From an uncultured Synergistia bacterium (GTDB taxonomy: Bacteria > Eremiobacterota > SpSt-956 > JAKJGF01): DNA of 5,220 nt. The stretch covers positions 1 to 5,220 of the forward strand of contig CALARM010000541.1 of assembly GCA_937888925.1 (NCBI GenBank), in the 5' to 3' direction. The notes under the pieces are model-generated. The model was given only the letters and a program-made list of their open reading frames with translations. It was not told where the DNA came from and did not search any database. The number at the start of each line of letters is the position of its first letter. Position 1 is the first letter of the stretch. Position numbers and translations under genes: made by a program. Shown one piece after another: positions 1 to 5,220 of this stretch.

Positions 1-1106
1 ATCGAGATCCAGAGTCGGGAGATCTCTGGTTTAATCTGGGGAATTGTTATTACAGAGCGGGAGACTGGGATCTAAGTTATTATGACTATGCCATCAAGTG
101 TTATGATGAAGCACTGAAGTTAAAACCTGATTCTGATAAGTTTCTAGCCTATAAAGCCTGTGCTCTGATACAATTGGGTAATGACGAAGGTGCAGAAAAA
201 TACTGTAAGAAAGCTATGGAAGCAAATCCTGAAGGTTCTTACGGATTAATGGCGAAAGGTGCTATTCTTAATTATCAGGATAAATATGAAGAAGCATTAC
301 AATATCTTGATAAAAGTTTAGCTATTAACCCTAAAAGCCTTGATGGATGGCTTAATAAGGGATATGCCCTTAGCGAGCTTGAAAAATATGAAGAAGCTGT
401 TAAATGTTATAATAAGGCATTAGAGATTGACCCCTATAATACCACTATTTTATTTTGTAAGGGAAAGGCTTTATACATCCGGGGAAAATATGAAGAAGCT
501 ATTAAATGTTATAATAAAGCATTAGAGATTTCCCCTGAATTTTGTAGTGCACTGGAATACAAGGGAAAGATTTTATGTGACATTGGAAAATATGAAGAAG
601 CCCTTAAATGTTATAATAAATCATTAAAGCTTGTCTCTAATGATCCCGATACATATTTTTATAAGGCATTGATTTTATACTACTCTGGGAAATACGAAGA
701 ATCTATGAAATACTGTAATAGAGCAATAGAGTTTTACAGTACAGCTTCTTTTGTATGTTTGAAGGGGATTTTATTCTTTAAACTTGGTAAAAAGGAGGAA
801 GGCTTAAAATACTATAACAAGGCTTTAGAATTTGATCCAAAACCAGAAGATACAGAAGGCTGGAAAAATAAATGTCTCCTGATGGCTGAAGCAGGTAAAT
901 ATGAAGAAGGCCTGACATGCTGTGATAAAGGGCTGGAACTTAATCCTGAGAGTATAAGTATTATTACTGCGAAAGGTGAGATTTTATATAAACAGGGTAA
1001 ATATGCAGATGCTATAAGATGGTTTGATAAAGCTCTGGCAATAAGCCCTGAGTATATGAGAGCCAAAAAGGGAAAAAAAGAAGCTTTAAAATCTTTAGAA
1101 AAATAA
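1..1106 (+). CDS. TPR-repeat protein, 5' end outside window
   Basis: The frame is open from the left edge (first full codon at base 3) to TAA at 1104-1106, giving 367 visible residues. A TTG at 174 could be mistaken for a start, but the 57 codons before it encode more TPR sequence and no ribosome binding site precedes it, so the true start is upstream. I count about ten TPR units of 34 residues, with the usual pattern of small residues, a Y-E-E-A turn, and N-K-A-L-E-I-x-P at the end of helix B (for example K-Y-E-E-A-V-K-C-Y-N-K-A-L-E-I-D-P). A charged cap ends the protein (K-K-G-K-K-E-A-L-K-S-L-E-K). The first visible unit has a longer loop (G-D-W-D-L-S-Y-Y-D-Y-A-I). TPRs are protein-binding scaffolds; no catalytic domain is seen, though one could lie in the missing N-terminus. 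About 15 cysteines lie in the visible part, many at the same helix position. Location is unknown because the N-terminus is missing. The next gene starts 15 bases downstream, which suggests an operon. Confidence 0.93.
   Translation, partial: RDPESGDLWFNLGNCYYRAGDWDLSYYDYAIKCYDEALKLKPDSDKFLAYKACALIQLGNDEGAEKYCKKAMEANPEGSYGLMAKGAILNYQDKYEEALQYLDKSLAINPKSLDGWLNKGYALSELEKYEEAVKCYNKALEIDPYNTTILFCKGKALYIRGKYEEAIKCYNKALEISPEFCSALEYKGKILCDIGKYEEALKCYNKSLKLVSNDPDTYFYKALILYYSGKYEESMKYCNRAIEFYSTASFVCLKGILFFKLGKKEEGLKYYNKALEFDPKPEDTEGWKNKCLLMAEAGKYEEGLTCCDKGLELNPESISIITAKGEILYKQGKYADAIRWFDKALAISPEYMRAKKGKKEALKSLEK
384..632 (+). repeat. Near-identical 102-base repeats inside the TPR gene
   Basis: Three 45-base blocks at 384-428, 486-530 and 588-632 lie exactly 102 bases (34 codons) apart and encode K-Y-E-E-A-x-K-C-Y-N-K-x-L. 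By hand count, blocks 1 and 2 differ at 2 of 45 bases and blocks 2 and 3 at 5 of 45. Identity that extends to silent positions suggests recent tandem duplication of a TPR unit, not only selection on the protein motif. Confidence 0.85.
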
Positions 1107-1117
1107 AAAGAGGTGAT
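1107..1117 (+). promoter_or_regulatory. Ribosome binding site that sets the start at 1122
   Basis: AAAGAGGTGAT closely matches the complement of the 16S rRNA 3' end. The GAGG core (1110-1113) is 8 bases before ATG 1122. A GTG at 1113-1115 is in frame and could be called as a start, but it lies inside this Shine-Dalgarno sequence and has none of its own, so ATG 1122 is preferred. The site begins directly after the TAA of the TPR gene, as expected for co-transcribed genes. Confidence 0.85.
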
Positions 1118-1121
1118 TATT

Positions 1122-2723
1122 ATGAAACTTTTATCTTTAATTATAGTAACTTTTTTATTTTTATGTTTGAATTTTTCTTTACCACAGTCTGCTTCCGGCG
1201 TAAATAAAAATGAAGCCGATAAAACAATAGAGAATGACTCAGGTAAAATAAATAAAATTTCAACAATTACTATTGAAACCTTTAAAACTCATGCATCTCC
1301 TGCAGAAAAATCTCAGTGGAGCTGGGCTGCATGTATTTCTATGATATTGAATTTTTATGACATACCTTCCACACAGGAAGAAGTGGTAAAAAAGATTACC
1401 GGCGATGCAAAAGATATACCAGCAGGAAGCCTGAAAGAAATAGCTGAATATATGAATGGAACCGGTATAACCAGTAGTTTGAAAAAATTATCTGTTAATG
1501 CAACAGCTTATGATGCAAGTGTATTCATACCCTTTAAGGATATGATAGATGAAATTAAAGAAGGAAGACCCTTTATAATAGGTATAGCCAATAAAGATAA
1601 AAAATCTGGCCATGTTGTCATCTGTTATGGAGTTGACTGGTATGAAACCAGTGAAGGACAATGTATTACAGATTTCTATGTATATGACCCATGTTCCGGG
1701 ATATTCTGTAAACGTTCCAGTGAAGAACTCAAAGATTACTGGATGGGGCTAATTGGTATAGAAGTAACAGTTGATATTTTCAATGCTATAGAATCGGGAG
1801 ATCTCGGAATGGTTAAAGAACTATTTACTGCAGATCCGAATATTATTAACACTGAAAATGCCGGTGGAGAAACACCTCTTTTCTATGGAGTCAGACATGG
1901 GAAAAAAGAGATAGTGGAATTTCTTCTGAGTAAAGGGGTAGATATTAATGCCAGAAACAGTAAAGGAAATACACCACTGCAACAGGCAATACTTAATTAT
2001 GTCATGCCCTATGACATTAATTTTTTAGAATCAATAAAATTTCTTATAGATAAAGGAGTAAACATTAATGATAAGGATATTAAGGGCTCAACAATTTTAC
2101 ACCTTGCAGCATCAGGTGGCTCAAAAGAATTAGTAGAATTTCTTCTGAGTAAAGAAATGGATATTAATGCCAGAGACAGTAAAGGAAATACACCACTGCA
2201 ACTTGCAATCCTTAATTATGTCATGACCTATGACATTAATTTTTTAGAATCAGTAAAATTTCTGATAAATAAAGGAGCAAATATTAATAATAAAAATATA
2301 AATGGCGTAACAGCTCTACACCAGGTAGCAGGTGCTACAGGAACAGGTTGTGTTTCCCCGGAATTACTGGAAATTCTTATAAATAAAGGTGCAGATATTA
2401 ATGCCATAGATATAGACGGAAAAACAGCATTACATTATGCATCCGGCAGTGGAACACCTGACCTGACTACTGTTCCAGATAATTATACTGTTGAATTTCT
2501 TGTAAATAAAGGGGCAGACATTAATGTTAAAGATAATTATGGAAGAACAGCCCTTCACTACAGTGCAGAAATTGGCACTTCGAGTCAACTCGTAAAATTC
2601 CTTCTATCTAAAGGACTTGATATTAACGCTAAAGATAAGGAAGGTAAGACACCCCTGACAATTGCAAAAGAGCATCAGAATAATGATATTGTAGAGCTTC
2701 TTATAAAGTACGGTGGGAAGTAA
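1122..2723 (+). CDS. Secreted papain-like (C39/C70-type) domain fused to ankyrin repeats, probable pseudo-peptidase
   Basis: The protein has 533 residues from ATG 1122. Residues 1-26 look like a signal peptide: a short M-K start, a hydrophobic stretch L-L-S-L-I-I-V-T-F-L-F-L-C-L, and possible cleavage after S25 or G26 (S-A-S-G). Cys15 lies inside the hydrophobic core and does not form a lipobox. After a polar linker, residues about 46-212 resemble papain-like C39/C70 (AvrRpt2-type) domains: Q-W-S-W-A-A-C at 65-71, G-H-V-V-I-C-Y-G at 163-170, V-Y-D-P at 187-190 and a closing Y-W-M-G at 206-209. His164 and Asp189 fit the catalytic pair, but Ser67 sits where the family has Cys (W-C-W-A-A), and the usual upstream oxyanion Gln is not evident. 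Peptidase activity is therefore doubtful. Residues about 216-533 form roughly nine ankyrin units with T-P-L-x-x-A and K-G-A-D-I-N-A motifs; units starting near 282 and 355 carry a 7-residue insertion. The protein probably acts in the periplasm, at the surface or outside the cell; its partner is unknown. It lies between two other solenoid genes. Confidence 0.88.
   Translation: MKLLSLIIVTFLFLCLNFSLPQSASGVNKNEADKTIENDSGKINKISTITIETFKTHASPAEKSQWSWAACISMILNFYDIPSTQEEVVKKITGDAKDIPAGSLKEIAEYMNGTGITSSLKKLSVNATAYDASVFIPFKDMIDEIKEGRPFIIGIANKDKKSGHVVICYGVDWYETSEGQCITDFYVYDPCSGIFCKRSSEELKDYWMGLIGIEVTVDIFNAIESGDLGMVKELFTADPNIINTENAGGETPLFYGVRHGKKEIVEFLLSKGVDINARNSKGNTPLQQAILNYVMPYDINFLESIKFLIDKGVNINDKDIKGSTILHLAASGGSKELVEFLLSKEMDINARDSKGNTPLQLAILNYVMTYDINFLESVKFLINKGANINNKNINGVTALHQVAGATGTGCVSPELLEILINKGADINAIDIDGKTALHYASGSGTPDLTTVPDNYTVEFLVNKGADINVKDNYGRTALHYSAEIGTSSQLVKFLLSKGLDINAKDKEGKTPLTIAKEHQNNDIVELLIKYGGK
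1914..2288 (+). repeat. Internal duplication of a two-ankyrin block, offset 219 bases
   Basis: Bases 1914-2069 and 2133-2288 are copies of each other, offset by 219 bases (73 codons). By hand count about 141 of 156 bases match without gaps. Both encode V-E-F-L-L-S-K, D-I-N-A-R-x-S-K-G-N-T-P-L-Q and the unusual insertion L-N-Y-V-M-x-Y-D-I-N-F-L-E-S, which makes each copied unit about 40 residues long where 33 is usual. The shared insertion and silent-site identity show a recent duplication of a pair of ankyrin units. Confidence 0.9.
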
Positions 2724-2794
2724 TTATTATGGTATAGAAGCCTTCTTAATTATAAACTTTTGATAATACCAGATTTAAAGAAAGGATCTTTTGT
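2724..2794 (+). other. Short intergenic gap, no clear terminator
   Basis: These 71 bases separate the two ankyrin genes. There is a short inverted repeat AGAAG/CTTCT at 2736-2746, but its one-base loop and lack of a following T-run argue against a terminator. GGTAT (2731-2735) and ATACC (2766-2770) could pair only weakly. GATAAT at 2762-2767 resembles a -10 box but has no good -35 box about 17 bases upstream. The simplest reading is a spacer within one transcript; a weak internal promoter cannot be excluded. Confidence 0.5.
2781..2786 (+). promoter_or_regulatory. Ribosome binding site for the large ankyrin gene
   Basis: AAAGGA lies 8 bases before ATG 2795, a normal Shine-Dalgarno distance. 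It supports ATG 2795 over the in-frame ATG at 2810, which would remove the positively charged start (T-K-K-S) of the signal peptide. Confidence 0.8.
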
Positions 2795-5220
2795 ATGACA
2801 AAAAAAAGTATGGCAGGTATTCTGTTGATTTTAATTGTAATCTTTGTTACAGGGATTGCTATGGCATCTGACATCTTTACTGTTTTAGAAGAAGGAGATG
2901 CCAGTAAGGTAAAAGAGATGCTGGGAAATAACCCTTATCTGGTTGATGCATATGGTTTCGAACTAACTACACCTCTTCACTTTGCTCCAACAAAAGAAAT
3001 TGCAGAACTCCTTATTAAAAAGGGAGCAGATGTTAATGCATATGATATGTATAAAAACACACCATTACATTATGCTGCTTCCAGAGGACCGAAAGAACTG
3101 GTTGAGTTTCTTATTGCAAGGGGAGCAAATGTTAATGCTAAAAGTGATGAAGGCACTACTCCTTTAATGAAAGCCGCCATATATGGAGATAAATATATAG
3201 TAAAAATTCTCATAGCTTCCGGAGCAGATATTAATGTTGCTGATCACGAGGGAAGAACTGCTCTAATGGCTGCTTTTGGTCGGGAAGATATAGATATAGA
3301 TATGATAAAAATTCTTATTGCCAGTGGCGCAGATATTAATATTACTTTCACCGAAGAGCCATCGAACTCTGTGAAATATAATCTTTTACATGAAGCATGT
3401 ATGCTGGGCAATAAAGAACTGTCGTTATTATTTATTGATAAAGGTTTGGCTCTTAACTCCTCCGATTTTCCTCCTTTATTCCTTGCTGCAGAATACGGAC
3501 ATAAAGAACTGACAGATTTTCTCATTGAAAGAGGCGCTTCTATAAATTCTGTTACTCCCGGCGGATACAATCTTTTACATGCAGCATGTAAGGGTGGACT
3601 TACAGAACTTATTTCTCTTTTAATTGATAAAGGATTGGATGTTAATTCTGTTGATGAAGAAGGTAATACTCCTTTATATTATGCCGTAACTTCATATACT
3701 TCATATGATGTACCGGCGGCTCGTAAAGCTCTTGCTTCAATGCTCATTAATAAAGGTGCCGATGTGAGTCTTAGTCCCCATCTTCTGGGTGAGGCTTCCA
3801 TGAGAGGCTTTACAGATCTGGTCAGAGCCATTATTGATAAAGGAGTTGATGTTAATTCTCTTAATGAATCCTTGAGATATGCTGTCGGTGTAGATCTGGG
3901 AGGAGATGAAGAGAGTCTGATAATACTTATTCAGAATGGCGCTGAAATAACTCTTATTCCTGACCTTTTTCCCTGGGCTTTGAAGAATGGTTTTACAAAT
4001 ATAGCCCTGGCTATTATTAAGAATAAAGGATTTAATGTTAATTCTGTTGATGAAGAAGGTAATACTCCATTACATTATGCGTCATCAGCCGGTAATAAAG
4101 AGGTTTCAGAATTGCTCATTTCTAAAGGGGCCAATGTAAATTGCTCTGATAATAAGGGAAAAACTCCTTTAATTAAAGCCATAGAAAATAATCATTCAGG
4201 CCTTGCGGAATTTCTACTTTCCCTGGGGGCTGATATTAATAATGAACATCTTGTTTATCAGGCTACACGTTGGAGTTCACTGGAGACTCTGAAGTTTCTT
4301 TCATCTAAAGGAATTAAGTTTAATGTTTCCAATAATCAAGGTCTGACTCCTTTACATGAAGCAGTAAAAGGAAATAAGATAGATATAGTAAATTATCTCC
4401 TTGATACAGGCGTCAGTATCAATACTGTTGATAATAAGGGAAATACGCCGCTTGGTCTTGCTACTGATAAAGATATGGTAAAACTTCTTTTTTCCAGAGG
4501 AGCCACGATGGATAATAATGCTTTACACCTGGCACTTAAATTTGACATAAAAGAAATAGCCCTTAAACTTATTGCCGGAGGTGCAGATATTAATCTTTCT
4601 GATAATGATAGAGGATGGTATCCTTTACATTATGCAGCATGGACAGGTAATAAAGAAGTAGCAGAATTGCTCATTTCTAAAGGCGCTCAAATTGATTATC
4701 CATCTCAAAAGGATTGGAAAAGCAGTTCAATTATGATCTTTAAGGGAGCAACGCCATTATATCTTGCATCATACCAGGGACATAGAGAAATTGCCGAACT
4801 TTTGCTTGATAAAGGATCATCTATGGATCTGGCTGATAAAGAAGGAAATACTCCCCTTTTTGTTTCTATAGTTCATTACTGTGATTTATATTCCCATGAG
4901 TTCAGAGGAAATGAGCATCATATAATAGCTAAAATGCTTATAGAAAAAGGCTCTGACCTGAGCATTAAAGATAAGTATGGAAATAGCGCCCTGCATTTTG
5001 CTGCTCCCAGAAATCCTTTATATATACTGGAAATGCTTCTGAAAAAAGGCATTGATGTTAATACAACTGACATTCAGGGTCAGACTCCATTACATAAAAT
5101 AGCAGAATTAGATGGCAGTAAGAAAAATGCTCTATTCCTTATTGAAAAAGGGGCAGATATTAATGCTAAAAATAATGCCGGAGAAACTCCTTTAAGCATA
5201 GCCAGTGAAGAAATAGCTAA
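2795..5220 (+). CDS. Large secreted ankyrin-repeat protein, 3' end outside window
   Basis: The frame is open from ATG 2795 to the right edge: 808 codons plus two bases, with no stop. Residues 1-24 are a classical signal peptide: T-K-K, a hydrophobic core A-G-I-L-L-I-L-I-V-I-F-V-T-G-I, and an A-M-A cleavage motif before Ser25. From residue 25 the whole visible protein is ankyrin solenoid, about 24 units including the N-cap (25-57) and a cut-off last unit (796 onward). Canonical units have T-P-L-H-x-A and L-L-I-x-K-G-A-D-I-N. Several units in the middle (starting near 328, 358, 389, 485 and 549) are short or lack T-P-L-H, and units near 153, 290, 607 and 684 have long loops. No catalytic domain is visible; one could follow beyond the window. 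Ankyrin arrays bind proteins, so a role as an extracytoplasmic scaffold, adhesin or inhibitor is inference only. The N-cap resembles that of the preceding gene (D-I-F, E-x-G-D, V-K-E at matching spacing), suggesting paralogy. A 71-base gap and same strand suggest co-transcription. Confidence 0.92.
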   Translation, partial: MTKKSMAGILLILIVIFVTGIAMASDIFTVLEEGDASKVKEMLGNNPYLVDAYGFELTTPLHFAPTKEIAELLIKKGADVNAYDMYKNTPLHYAASRGPKELVEFLIARGANVNAKSDEGTTPLMKAAIYGDKYIVKILIASGADINVADHEGRTALMAAFGREDIDIDMIKILIASGADINITFTEEPSNSVKYNLLHEACMLGNKELSLLFIDKGLALNSSDFPPLFLAAEYGHKELTDFLIERGASINSVTPGGYNLLHAACKGGLTELISLLIDKGLDVNSVDEEGNTPLYYAVTSYTSYDVPAARKALASMLINKGADVSLSPHLLGEASMRGFTDLVRAIIDKGVDVNSLNESLRYAVGVDLGGDEESLIILIQNGAEITLIPDLFPWALKNGFTNIALAIIKNKGFNVNSVDEEGNTPLHYASSAGNKEVSELLISKGANVNCSDNKGKTPLIKAIENNHSGLAEFLLSLGADINNEHLVYQATRWSSLETLKFLSSKGIKFNVSNNQGLTPLHEAVKGNKIDIVNYLLDTGVSINTVDNKGNTPLGLATDKDMVKLLFSRGATMDNNALHLALKFDIKEIALKLIAGGADINLSDNDRGWYPLHYAAWTGNKEVAELLISKGAQIDYPSQKDWKSSSIMIFKGATPLYLASYQGHREIAELLLDKGSSMDLADKEGNTPLFVSIVHYCDLYSHEFRGNEHHIIAKMLIEKGSDLSIKDKYGNSALHFAAPRNPLYILEMLLKKGIDVNTTDIQGQTPLHKIAELDGSKKNALFLIEKGADINAKNNAGETPLSIASEEIA
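3639..4068 (+). repeat. 34-base exact repeat pair in the large ankyrin gene
   Basis: Bases 3639-3672 and 4035-4068 are identical and encode V-N-S-V-D-E-E-G-N-T-P; similarity continues on both sides. They are 396 bases (132 codons) apart, exactly four 33-residue ankyrin units, so the array may have grown by duplicating a four-unit block whose middle units then diverged. Confidence 0.8.
4073..4687 (+). repeat. Repeated ankyrin helix pair, offset 555 bases
   Basis: Bases 4073-4132 (residues 427-446) and 4628-4687 (residues 612-631) encode 20-residue segments matching at 16 positions, including G-N-K-E-V and E-L-L-I-S-K-G-A, with much of the codon choice also shared. This is a second, separate duplication trace within the large ankyrin array. 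Confidence 0.7.

Noticed and set aside
812..1066. Minus-strand open frame of 84 codons
   Set aside because: It lies wholly inside the TPR gene on the opposite strand, has no ribosome binding site or recognisable domain, and its sequence is the antisense of conserved TPR codons.
1113..1121. GTG 1113 as start of the papain-like/ankyrin gene
   Set aside because: The GTG is part of the Shine-Dalgarno sequence serving ATG 1122 and has no site of its own.
1155..1170. Possible lipobox around Cys15 of the papain-like/ankyrin protein
   Set aside because: L-F-L-C is a poor lipobox, and cleavage there would cut in the middle of the hydrophobic stretch after too short a signal.
2736..2746. Inverted repeat AGAAG/CTTCT as a terminator
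   Set aside because: The loop would be one base, the stem is short and no T-run follows.
2982..3167. Plus-strand open frame of 61 codons
   Set aside because: It overlaps the large ankyrin gene in another frame; its repeated H-Y and L-L-Q runs are the shifted reading of the ankyrin codons.
3244..3570. Minus-strand open frame of 108 codons
   Set aside because: It is antisense to the large ankyrin gene and has no domain or start signal; the plus-strand frame has clear repeat structure throughout.
3639..4068. CRISPR-like or regulatory direct repeats
   Set aside because: The repeats are in frame, spaced by multiples of three and encode ankyrin motifs, so they are coding duplications.

Overview
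The window is AT-rich bacterial DNA carrying three co-directional (+ strand) genes that nearly fill it. All three encode solenoid repeat proteins: a tetratricopeptide-repeat (TPR) protein whose 5' end lies outside the window, a secreted protein joining a papain-like (C39/C70-type) domain to ankyrin repeats, and a second, much larger secreted ankyrin-repeat protein that runs off the 3' end. Clear Shine-Dalgarno sequences, signal peptides of bacterial type and tight spacing point to a bacterium with low G+C. The sequence alone does not fix the phylum; large families of secreted ankyrin and TPR proteins occur in many environmental and host-associated lineages.

Layout: 1-1106, TPR protein (reading frame open at the left edge, 10 repeats plus a C-terminal cap). 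1107-1121, a 15-base gap holding a strong ribosome binding site. 1122-2723, signal peptide, papain-like domain and about nine ankyrin repeats (533 residues). 2724-2794, a 71-base gap without a convincing terminator and with a good ribosome binding site at its end. 2795-5220, signal peptide followed by at least 24 ankyrin units (808 residues seen, no stop reached). There is no RNA gene, CRISPR array, insertion sequence or phage gene, and no gene supported on the minus strand.

The three genes look like one transcription unit. The two ankyrin proteins share the same N-terminal ankyrin cap, so they are probably paralogues, one with and one without a papain-like domain between signal peptide and solenoid. 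The most notable point is that the papain-like domain reads W-S-W-A-A where active relatives have W-C-W-A-A. The expected catalytic cysteine is a serine, while the His and Asp positions are kept, suggesting a pseudo-peptidase, perhaps a binding module, displayed outside the cytoplasm. What the proteins bind is not visible. Internal DNA duplications in all three genes show that the repeat arrays have recently grown by unequal exchange or slippage.
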